Assembly: GCA_965112735.1 (NCBI GenBank)
Contig: OZ218952.1
Span: 4,898,001 to 4,962,000 of the forward strand
From: Phaeosaccion multiseriatum
Taxonomy: Eukaryota; Ochrophyta, other classes
DNA length: 64,000 nt
Direction: 5' to 3'
Under the pieces are notes generated by a model that worked only from the letters and a program-made list of their open reading frames with translations, was not told the DNA's origin and searched no databases. Positions 28,193 to 37,972 of this stretch are shown piece after piece. The number at the start of each line of letters is the position of its first letter. Within the stretch, counting starts at the first letter, position 1. A program made the translations under genes and the position numbers.

Positions 28193-30173
28193 CAACAGCG
28201 CCGACCTGCCGAGAGAAGCGCGAGAGGCGCAAGTTGGGAGGGGTGGTGTGTGGGCAGACAGCGCTCTTGTCGAGAGCATGAGCGTGTGGACCCATCCATC
28301 CACCTGGGCCTCACTGTGCGGTATGGAGGGCCACTCGAGAAGCTCCGTGCTCGCCGCCTGCCGTCCCTCACCCCTCGCACTCCTGTGGTGGTCCAGCAAC
28401 CCGGATGGTAGTGTGACCGGGGGAGGCCGAGGCGGGCCGGGCGGCATGTCTCCTCGCCGACCTTCCACTGAAACACGTACAGTGGCGCAGGTGCGGCTCT
28501 GGAGCGGCGTGGTGCCTGGCCACGCCATGCTGTCGGGCCCCGTGGGGAGGCAGCTTGGTGCCAAGGCGCTGTCTATTCTCAACATGCGGCTGCTGGGCTC
28601 GCAGACAACGGGTCCTGTGTCTGTGCCCTCTTCGACAACAGCGGCGGCGACAGTGGGGGGTGCGGGGGGTCTGTCGGTAGTGTGTTGTCGTGTGCGGGGG
28701 CTTACAGAGCCGGGGGGCAAGCAGTTGGCCATGCAGCGGGAGCAGCAGCTGGCCTCTGCCTCTACTTCTGGCCGGATAGCACACGCCAACCCGCCACCGC
28801 CGGACGTGTGCAGACATACTGTCCAGAGAGCGCTGCATGATTGGATCAATCGGATGGCGCCCCGGGGGGGAGCAGACACGCCCCAGGGGGGGGGAGACAC
28901 ACCCCAGGGGAGAGCAGACACACCCATGGGGGGACAAGACACACCCCAGGGGGGAGCAGACACACCCCAGGGGGGGGCAGACGCGCCGCTGCCGAGTCCT
29001 GTGCTGCTCTCTCACGGAGGTATCGTTATGCTACATCTGCCGGCCGATACGGGACGGGAACGGACAGGGGCATTGCATAGGGCAGGGCCGAGGAGGGGTG
29101 CATGTGGAGACACGCAGGTGCGTGCGTGCGTGCGTGTGTGGAGAGAGGTAGACAAGAGTTTACGCTCGTTTGGTTAGGAAGTAGTGCTATGCCCATTTCT
29201 GCTTTGTGCTTGTTCCTTGCCTGGACCGACCCCCCGGGGACATGACTCGTGTGTGTGACTGCCCTCCCTTTATGTGACGGACGACAGATGAGCCCGGGCG
29301 GGCCGGCCAGCGGCGGCGAAGGAGGAGCGGAAAGAGAAGGGGGCGAGGGGGCAGGCGAGCAGGGCTTACAGCTTGTGGCGGTGCCGTTTCAGCTGCACTT
29401 GCAGGGACCGAGCCTCCCGCTCCCTTCAGGGCTGCGGCAGCACCGCTCTTCGGCACGCGACGCGAGAGGGGCGGGGGAGAATAGCAGCAATAGTATCAGC
29501 AGCAGCAGCGGCGGTATGGCGTGGGGCAACGGCCTGGGCATGGGCAGCAGCAGCAGCAGCAGCAGCAGTGGCGGTAGTAGCAGGAGCAGCAGTGGCGGTA
29601 GTAGCAGGAGCAGTAGTAGCAGCAGCCCATGCCCCCCTCCCCCCCCGCCCCACCTCGTGCTGAGCACACGGGCCCAGGCGGAGGAGTTGTGCGCGGCAGC
29701 GAATGTCGGGCCGGAAACCCCCGGCCCGTTGTCCATCGACGCCTTGTCGTCCCCCTCCCCTTCCTCGTCCTCCTCCTTGCTGCAGGGGGCATGCTCTCTC
29801 TCACAGCTCGGCGGGGTGCGCGCCGCAGCTGCCAAGGCCTTGAACCACTTCGCTCCCGTCCTCTGCCGACCCGTGGCCGCCGCCCTGGGCAGGCTCGGCG
29901 CAGGCCCAAGGGGGGGCTTGCTCGTAACGGGCTCCGGGGGGGTGGGGAAGACCGCCTTCGCGCTGGCGGTGGCTCTGCGTCTGCGTGTGTCGCGGGTCTG
30001 CCTGGCGCACACTGAGTACTTGGACTGCGGAGTGCTTGTGGGACAGGTGGGGAAGGTGGGATGGCAGTGGATGGCGGATGGGGGCATATGGGCAGGGCAG
30101 GGCAGACCATCAGACCCAAAGCAAGGCGCAACACTCCTCATTCAACAAGGCGGGGAGGGGCTCCTCCTCCTCT

Positions 30174-30213
<40 letters not shown>

Positions 30214-33200
30214 GAGGCATGGAGAGAAAGGTGGCGCTCTGACTCCCTCCTCGTTATTCTTGACCTTTCTGCCCCCTCACTGACTTACTGACCGACGGAC
30301 GGACGCCTTCCCACCCCTTCCCCTTCCCCCTGCACCCGCGGTGGTGTTTGTCGTCTTTCCCTCTCATCCATTCCACCCCGCCCACCCCACTCCACCCCAC
30401 CCCAACCCATCCACTGCCATCCCACGGGGGCAGAAAATGGGCTTTGTGTTGGAGACGCTGTCCAGCGCCTTCCACAGAGCACGCGCCCGCAGCCCCTCTC
30501 TAGTCGTGCTGGACAATCTTGATGCTCTCTGCCCTGCCGAGTCGGAGGAGGCAGGGTCGGCGGCCAATAGCCAGGCTACCAACATCGCCGAGCACTTGAG
30601 CAGGCTGCTGTGTCGCAGTGCCGACTCGGAGTCCTGTGTGTGCTCGTGCTGCCCCGCCTCCACTCACAGATCACGCCCCTCCTCCTCCTCTCGTAGCAAC
30701 AGCAGCAGCAGGAGCAGCAGGAGCAGCAGGAGCAGCAGGAGCAGCAGGAGCAGCAAGGAGGGGGGGGGCGGAGGTAGTGCTGTTCAGGCTGGAGAAGGAA
30801 GAGGAGGAGGAAGAGGTGAAGGAGGGAGAGGAGGAGGAGGAGAGGGTGCCATGACAATGAGGTGGTGCAAAGTGGCCGCGCTGGCCACGGCGAAGGCAGC
30901 AGACGGACTGCACGTACTCCTGCGGCAATGCCACATGTTCTCCACGCCCCTGCCTCTGAGCCCCCCCCGGCCTGAGGTGAGGGCCGAGGTGCTGCAGCGG
31001 CTGCTGGAGCGCTGCCTGGGCTTGGAGCTGGGGCAGGCTGATGCAGCGGTTGGTGATACAGCAGCAGGGGAGGACAGGGAAGCAGAAGAATTGGATGCAG
31101 CAGGGGCCGTAGAGGTGGCGGGTGGTGGTACAGCAGCAGCTAGTGATACAGCAGCAGTCAGGATCGACTTGGACTGGGAGGCGTTGTCCTCCCGCACGGA
31201 GGGGTGCCGCCCCAGCGACCTGTCCAAGCTCGTGAAACGCATCGTGCATCGGGCCCTGCTGAGGCGCCTCAAGTCGGCACGCAGGGAGGGGGGAGGAGTA
31301 GGGGCGCACCCGCAAGCCAGGAGAAGCAGTGGCGCGGCCATTTGTGACACCACGCTACCGTCGTCTGAGCTCCACTTTGCGCAGGAGGACGCCCTTGCCG
31401 CTCTGCGCGGCTTCAAGCCCGAGTCGCTGGCGGCGGCCAAGCTGTTCCAGTCCAGCGTATCTTGGAAGGATGTGGGCGGGCTGACCCTCGTCAAGAGGGA
31501 GCTCACAGAGCTGCTTGAGGTGCCTGTCAAGTACCGGAGACTGTTCGAGCATAGCCCCGCCCGCCTGCCCACCGGGGCGCTGCTCTACGGCCCCCCGGGG
31601 TGCGGCAAGACGCTTGCTGCGTGTGCGGTGGCCTCGGAATGCGGCCTGAACTTCATCAGCATCAAGGGGCCCGAGGTAAGCAAGCAAGAGGGCGTGTGTG
31701 CGTGCGTGCGTGCGGGTGTGGGGCTAGTGTCTCGTTTTCAGTTTCAATTTCTGTTCCTTGATACCCACGCACCGATCCTGAGATGTGGGGAGAGAGAGGT
31801 GTTGTGCTCATCGGGTGGGGGAGGGATTGACTGACTGATTGCTTTCACAGACAGACTTGCGCTCTCTTCGCTGTGGTCTGTCTGCTTCCCCAGAGCGTTG
31901 ACTGAAGCTGAAGCTTACCACTACACTGAAACTTCCCCTCGGCTCTCCCCTTGGCCCTAGACTGACGGATACACCACCCACCTGCACCACATCCCCGTCC
32001 ATACGCCTACCCATATGCCTGCCCATATGCCTGCCCACACACCCGCGTACCCACCCGCCCATATGCCTGCCTGCCCATGTGCCTGCCCATGCCACCGTAG
32101 GTGCTCGACAAGTACATCGGCGCCAGCGAGCAGGCCGTGAGGGCCCTCTTCGCTCGAGCCTCCTCCGCCGCCCCTTGCGTGCTCTTCTTCGACGAGTTTG
32201 AGAGCATCGCGCCCAAGAGGGGCAACGACAACACAGGCGTCACTGACAGAGTCGTCAACCAGGTGGGCGGGTAGTAAGTCAATGGGTGGATGGGTAGTAA
32301 GTCAATGGTCGGGTGGGTGGGTGGGTGGGTGGGGTTCCAGGTTGGGCCAAGGATTGGGCAGCAGATTGTGGGGGAGGGATGGGGTGGCCATCCATCAGTC
32401 GGGCCTCAGTCGGGTCCGTCCCCGAATTGAACTGAACGAGCTGCGCCTCCGCCCGCACACCGCTTCCCCGAAAGACATGACCATTCCTAAATTGGGGCCC
32501 CTCACCCTCCCCTCCCCTCTTTATCCCTCCCCTCCCCTCTTTATCCCTCCCCTCCCCTCTTTACCCCTCCCCTCCTGCCTCAGCTGCTCACCTTCCTCGA
32601 CGGCGTGGAGGGACGTGACGGCGTGTACGTGCTGGCCGCCACCTCTCGCCCAGACATGATCGATCCTGCTCTGCTCCGCCCTGGCAGGCTAGACAAGCAG
32701 CTTTACTGCGGCTTTCCGACGGCGGAGGAGCGGTTGGACATACTCCGGGCTGTGAGTCGCCAGGCACCCATGGAGGAGGGGAGGGAGATGCACGAGGCGA
32801 TGAGGCACATCGCGGGCTGTGCGGTGGCTGCTGGTGATGCAGGAGGCGAGGAGAGCCAGGCAGCAGCGGGAGGAGGAGGAGGGAGAGGAGGAGGAGGAGG
32901 AGGAGGAGGAGGAGGAGGAGGAGGAGGAGGAGGAGGCGAGGGGGATGATGCCCGGGGCGAGAGCGAATCCTTCACGGGGGCGGACCTACAGGGGCTTGTG
33001 AACAGCGCTCAGCTGCTCGCCATACAAGAGTATCTCGCCAGGCTGGAGGACCAACACGGCAAGGGCAAGCAAGGAGAGGGCGAGGGCGGAGAGGGCAAGG
33101 CAGAGAGCAAGGTGGAGGCGGAGGCGGGAGGGGTGGTGGGCGGAGTGGTGACGGCTCGCCATCTGTTGGAGACCTTTCGCCGCACTCGCCCCTCCATGAC

Positions 33201-33324
33201 CCCCAAGGACCGGCTGGAGTACCAATACGAGTACGACAAGTTCCGAGGGGCGCGCAAGGCGGACTTCAGGCCCGTGAGCTCCATGAACAATGAGGAGGGC
33301 GTGCAGCGCACCACTGTGCATTGA
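26937..33324 (+). CDS. PEX1: Peroxisome biogenesis factor 1 (PEX1), AAA+ ATPase
   Basis: Exons 26937-27401, 27816-29117, 29288-30046, 30434-31675, 32101-32262 and 32584-33324 give 1556 aa, longer than the roughly 1280 aa of animal PEX1. PEX1 with PEX6 pulls ubiquitinated PEX5 out of the peroxisome membrane. The PEX1-specific N-domain is clear ([19 protein letters not shown], then [14 protein letters not shown]). D1 has Walker A GSGGVGKT (about residue 803) but a degenerate Walker B (VVLDNLDAL), as expected for PEX1. D2 has GPPGCGKT (about 1228), [15 protein letters not shown] and [19 protein letters not shown] with the arginine finger region. The extra length comes from poly-Ser (AGC repeat, about 28134-28192), Gly-rich stretches and a poly-Gly run inside the D2 lid (32872-32937). 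GDTAA-type insertions at 31043 and 31130 come from a dispersed short repeat. Confidence 0.93.
28134..28192 (+). repeat. (AGC)n coding repeat (poly-Ser) in PEX1
   Basis: About 18 AGC/AGT codons in exon 2. The tract is in frame and lies between the N-domain and D1, a region expected to be disordered. Confidence 0.9.
32870..32937 (+). repeat. (GGA)n coding repeat (poly-Gly) in the PEX1 D2 lid
   Basis: An in-frame GGA array encodes about 20 Gly between the large and small parts of the D2 ATPase domain, upstream of [10 protein letters not shown]. It is missing from the downstream partial PEX1 copy because that copy has a deletion there. Confidence 0.85.
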
Positions 33325-34532
33325 CTTACTGTTCATTGACTGACTGGGCCTTGATTCGTTGACGTATGTCATTGCTCACAGGATGCACTGGCTCTCTCGC
33401 TCGCTCGTTGGGAGGGACATGGCGCCTCGAGAGGAGGCTCCCTCCATTCGTTTTTTATACTCGATACATTCGATGTAATATGTGACTTACTGACTCACAG
33501 ATGGACGCAATCCACGCCTACAGGTGTACTACATATAAAGGCGAAATTGGCGCGATTCCCCATGCCCCTCCCCATATCCCCATCCCGTGTCTCCCCTTCC
33601 TCTCTTACGTGGTGATACGTAATATGACATGTGTTGGCGCCCCCTCGCGACCCCCTTCTTGTTCTGTGTACCCTGCTCTACACAAGTGACACTGACTGAC
33701 ATGAAATGGCAGTCTACGGCGTTGTGGGCCCTCGAGTCTTGCTCTATGCCGTTGTACCCCATCATCATACCATCACTCCGACGACAGACAAAGCTAAGGA
33801 AGGAAGGGCAAGGGCAGCATCTTGAGACCCCCCGGGTTTGAGGTTTGACAGCACTAACTAGGTCTGATTACTTGTGATAACTGAGGGGAGTTGGGGTCAG
33901 CCGGCCTGATTATTGATTATGGCCGGCGCCAGGCCTGTGATTAACATTATTTTTGTCGGCGCATACCACAATCATGTCTAGAGCCAACTCAGCCACTTAC
34001 TCACTCACGCACTCACTCACCCCTCACTCACTCCTCTCACTCCTTCGCTCACCCTCTCACCACTTAACCAACCCCACTCACCCACACCCCCCCTATACAC
34101 ACACACTGGATCCCTTTCTTTTACCTGCTGTGTAGGCTTTTCTCATCGGTGTGTGTGGGACGCGTCATACTCCTCACTCCTCCCGTCGACTCCCGTTCCC
34201 CCCTTCCCTTGCGGCACATAATAGGGCCGTATAGGCCGAGGGCCGTATAGGCCCTCGCTAGGCCGGGCAATTACCCCGCTAGGCGTGCATGGAGAGCTGG
34301 TGAGCGTCAACGTCAGTCCACCGGCTCAGCAAAAGTAAAAATAAAAAAGAGGGGTTTCGGAAATTTATCACGCACAGCATGGGGGCCCGCCATCCATGTA
34401 CATTACAGATGATGACATTTATAAAAAAAAAAAAAAAATGCAAGCGCGAAAGGTTTGCATTGTCACTCAAAACTCGTGTGTTCCGTCCTGCGTTGCTTGC
34501 CCGTCGGTCTGCCTTTGCTCTGTAAAGGTGGG
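33325..34532. other. PEX1 3' flank and start of the repeat island
   Basis: 33325-33746 is the PEX1 3' flank and recurs at 36935-37360. 33747-33828 (ATCATCATACCATCACTC core) is a dispersed repeat found again at about 41822-41906. 33905-33945 carries one unit of the TGATTATGGCCGGCGCC core seen in the foldback element at 42.4 kb. 33985-34090 is CACTCACTC-rich and resembles 41941-42035. 34215-34275 has palindromic GGCCGTATAGGCC units. An A-run is at 34423-34438. No gene seen. Confidence 0.6.
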
Positions 34533-35147
34533 ATGGATGCACGAGTTGGAGAGAGTGCTTGCCGCGTGAGCAGCAGCAGTAGCAGCAGCGGCGGCGGCGG
34601 CGGCGGCGGCTGCCGCGGCGGCAAGAAGCGCAGCAAGGAGCGTCCCTTACTTGTCCAAAAGCGCCCTCTGGTGGATCCGGCCTTACGGCAGCCTTTTGGT
34701 CTGCCGTCGTCGAGGCGGCGTACCACCATCGCCGGCACTGGGGGGCAGCCGCCACAGCTTCGCCACCTCTCTTTGGACCTGTCTGTTATCGACAAAACGC
34801 AGCAGCCGCTTGGAGGCCCACAGCCTCCTCAGTGTAGGCCGAGACGCGTTCGTGCCGACCACTCTGTGCCTTTGGCCCGCTTGGCAAATGGATCCTCTCT
34901 CCTCCAGTTTGAAGAACTGCCCTTCCTTGACGAGCCGCTGAAGCGGGATGCGAGGGAGGGGAGAGGGGTGAAGGGGGGAAATCAGCTGGGTGACAAAGAG
35001 GAGGAGCATTTTCCCGACGCCGCCCTCGTGTACCCATCAAAGCCGCCATGCAGTACTGGGCCACGGACGGAATCTCCAAGACGCTGTGGGGGGACTGAAG
35101 ATGACGATGGGGAGCGTTCCGCCAGAGCAAACAGTGCGTTCTTCTGA
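34533..35147 (+). CDS. Unknown repeat-borne protein, copy I
   Basis: 204 aa starting MDARVGESACRVSSS and ending ARANSAFF. I recognise no family. A second copy lies at 52338-52910. The two align from the first Met to the stop, with conserved blocks GGQPPQL, LSLDLSVIDKTQQPLGGPQP, LKRDA.EGR.VKG and GPRTESPRRCGGTEDDDGER. Length differences (poly-Ser/Gly run, a 9-10 aa insert, a TTT insert) are multiples of three, and many base changes fall in third positions, which suggests the frame was translated. The protein is basic at the N-terminus, acidic near the C-terminus, and has no TM segment. Nucleotide similarity continues about 50 bp past the stop, then breaks into the duplicated PEX1 segment. Similarity starts only near the Met. 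Confidence 0.5.
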   Translation: MDARVGESACRVSSSSSSSGGGGGGGCRGGKKRSKERPLLVQKRPLVDPALRQPFGLPSSRRRTTIAGTGGQPPQLRHLSLDLSVIDKTQQPLGGPQPPQCRPRRVRADHSVPLARLANGSSLLQFEELPFLDEPLKRDAREGRGVKGGNQLGDKEEEHFPDAALVYPSKPPCSTGPRTESPRRCGGTEDDDGERSARANSAFF

Positions 35148-35231
35148 TGCAGCGCACCGTGCCTTCCCTCCCCAGGCCCTGCATAAAGTAAAATGGATTA
35201 AGGAAGAGGAGGAGGAGGTGTATGGGGTAGT

Positions 35232-37360
35232 GGAGAGGGTGCCATGACAATGAGGTGGTGCAAAGTGGCCGCGCTGGCCACGGCGAAGGCAGCAGACGGA
35301 CTGCACGTACTCCTGCGGCAATGCCACATGTTCTCCACGCCCCTGCCTCTGAGCCCCCCCCGGCCTGAGGTGAGGGCCGAGGTGCTGCAGCGGCTGCTGG
35401 AGCGCTGCCTGGGCTTGGAGCTGGGGCAGGCTGATGCAGCGGTTGGTGATACAGCAGCAGGGGAGGACAGGGAAGCAGAAGAATTGGATGCAGCAGGGGC
35501 CGTAGAGGTGGCGGGTGGTGGTACAGCAGCAGCTAGTGATACAGCAGCAGTCAGGATCGACTTGGACTGGGAGGCGTTGTCCTCCCGCACGGAGGGGTGC
35601 CGCCCCAGCGACCTGTCCAAGCTCGTGAAACGCATCGTGCATCGGGCCCTGCTGAGGCGCCTCAAGTCGGCACGCAGGGAGGGGGGAGGAGTAGGGGCGC
35701 ACCCGCAAGCCAGGAGAAGCAGTGGCGCGGCCATTTGTGACACCACGCTACCGTCGTCTGAGCTCCACTTTGCGCAGGAGGACGCCCTTGCCGCTCTGCG
35801 CGGCTTCAAGCCCGAGTCGCTGGCGGCGGCCAAGCTGTTCCAGTCCAGCGTATCTTGGAAGGATGTGGGCGGGCTGACCCTCGTCAAGAGGGAGCTCACA
35901 GAGCTGCTTGAGGTGCCTGTCAAGTACCGGAGACTGTTCGAGCATAGCCCCGCCCGCCTGCCCACCCGGGGGCTGCTCTACGGCCCCCCGGGGTGCGGCA
36001 AGACGCTTGCTGCGTGTGCAGTGGCCTCGGAATGCGGCCTGAACTTCATCAGCATCAAGGGGCCCGAGGTAAGCAAGCAAGAGGGCGTGTGTGCGTGCGT
36101 GCGTGCGTGGGCGGGTGTGGGTGCGTGCGTGCGGGTGTGGGGCTAGTGTCTCATTTTCAGTGTCAGTTTTGTCTACCTTGATACCCACGCACCGATCCTG
36201 AGATGTGGAGAGAGAGGTGTTGTGTTCATCGGGTGGGGGAGGGATTGACTGACTGATTGCTTTCACAGACAGACTTGCGCTCTCTTCGCTGTCTGTCTGC
36301 TTCCCCAGAGCGTTGACTGAAGCTTAAGCTTACCACTACACTGAAACTTCCCCTCGGCTCTCCCCTAGGCCCTAGACTGACGGATACACCACCCACCTGC
36401 ACCACACCCCCGTCCACACGCCTGCCCATATGCCTGCCCATATGCCTGCCCACACACCCGCGTACCCACCCGCCCATATGCCTGCCTGCCCATGTGCCTG
36501 CCCATGCCACGGTAGGTGCTCGACAAGTACATCGGCGCCAGCGAGCAGGCCGTGAGGGCCCTCTTCGCTCGAGCCTCCTCCGCCGCCCCCTGCGTGCTCT
36601 TCTTCGACGAGTTTGAGAGCATCGCGCCAAAGAGGGGCAACACGGCAAGGGCAAGCAAGGAGAGGGCGAGGGCGGAGAGGGCAAGGCATAGAGCAAGGCA
36701 GAAGGAGGGTCAGAGGTGGAGGCGGAGGCAGAGGCGGGGGGGGTCGTGGGTGGGGTGGTGACGGCTCGCCATCTGTTGGAGACCTTCCGCCGCACTCGCC
36801 CCTCCATGACCCCCAAGGACCGGCTGGAGTACCAACACGAGTACGACAAGTTCCGAGGGGCGCGCAAGGCGGACTTCAGGCCCCTTAGCTCCATGAACAA
36901 TGAGGAGGGCGTGCAGCGCACCACTGTGCATTGACTTACTGTTCATTGACTGACTGGGCCTTGATTCGTTGACGTGTGTCATGGCTCACACGAGATGCAC
37001 TGGCTCTCTCGCTCGCTCGTTGGGAGGGACATGGCGCCTCGAGAGGAGGCTCCTTCCATTCGTTTTTTATATTCGATACATTCGATATAATATGTGACTT
37101 ACTGACTCACAGATATCCACGCCTACAGGTGCACTACATACACTCTGTCTACACGGCAAAATTGGCGCGATTCCCCATACCCCTCCCCATATCCCCATCC
37201 CGTGTCTCCCCTTCCTCTCGTATGTGGTGATACGTAATTTACATGTGTTGGCGCCCCCTCGCGACCCCCCCCTTGTTCTGTGTACCCTGCTCTACACAAG
37301 TGACACTGACTGACATGAAATGGCAGTCCACGGCGTTGTGGGCTCTCGAGTCTTGCTCTA
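35232..37360 (+). pseudogene. PEX1: Partial, internally deleted duplicate of PEX1 (3' part)
   Basis: The segment 30839-33746 of PEX1 reappears here in direct orientation with very high identity, including intron 4 and the 3' flank. It lacks the N-domain and D1. The exon-4 equivalent (35244-36069) is open, and D2 Walker A (GPPGCGKT) and Walker B ([10 protein letters not shown]) are intact. An 829-bp deletion joins 32226 to 33056 at a CAAC microhomology (copy position about 36641). It removes sensor 1, the arginine-finger region and the poly-Gly lid, and shifts the frame, ending in a basic nonsense tail. At one site the copy reads LPTRGLLYGPPG, the common AAA form, where the intact gene reads [12 protein letters not shown]. 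Confidence 0.92.
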
Positions 37361-37814
37361 GAGGCGGCTGCATCAAGGCAAGCACCGCACCAAAATCGCG
37401 ACTCTGCCCCCCCTCCCCCCCTGCCCCTCTCCCCCCCTCCCCCCCTCTCGCCCCCTGCCCCCCTCTCCCCTCTTCCGTGCAGCAGAGTGCCTCTGCTTCA
37501 CTCTCCACCCCCAAAAGACCAAAAGGACCAGCAGCAACAGCCAGACCAGCCGGAGGGACACGGCCTAACGACCCGAAGGACAGGACCTGTGATGATAACG
37601 ACCCGAAGGACAGGACCTGTGATGACCTTGAAGCAGCCTGCACCTGGCCGTGCCCTCACGAGCTCCTCACTAGCTGCTCACTAGTTCCTGGCTGATGCCC
37701 CTCCTTCCTTCTTGTATCCCCACTGCCCCCCCTCTGGCCCCACTTAACCACCCGGAGGGGGGGAGGAGGGAGGAGGGAGCGAGGTCTGCTCTCTCCTCGT
37801 CGGCTCCCAGTCAC
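37361..37814. other. Intergenic region between PEX1 copy and carrier gene
   Basis: Contains a C-rich CCCCCCTC tract (37400-37470) and a 29-bp tandem duplication with ACCCGAAGGACAGGACCTGT (37568-37624). It should include the carrier gene's 3' end. No gene seen. Confidence 0.5.
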
Positions 37815-37929
37815 TCACTCCTTCAGGGGCCGGGCTGTCGACTGCAGCGACGCGGAGGGTGCTGCCTTGCCGGTCTCCTGTGAGAGAGAGAGAGAGAGAC
37901 GAAAGGGAGAGAGGAGAGGGAGAGAGAGG

Positions 37930-37972
<43 letters not shown>

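Noticed and set aside
27759-28295. Minus-strand poly-Ala/poly-Cys frames across PEX1 exon 2
   Set aside because: Shadow frames of the AGC-repeat region; the plus-strand PEX1 reading is supported by family motifs on both sides.
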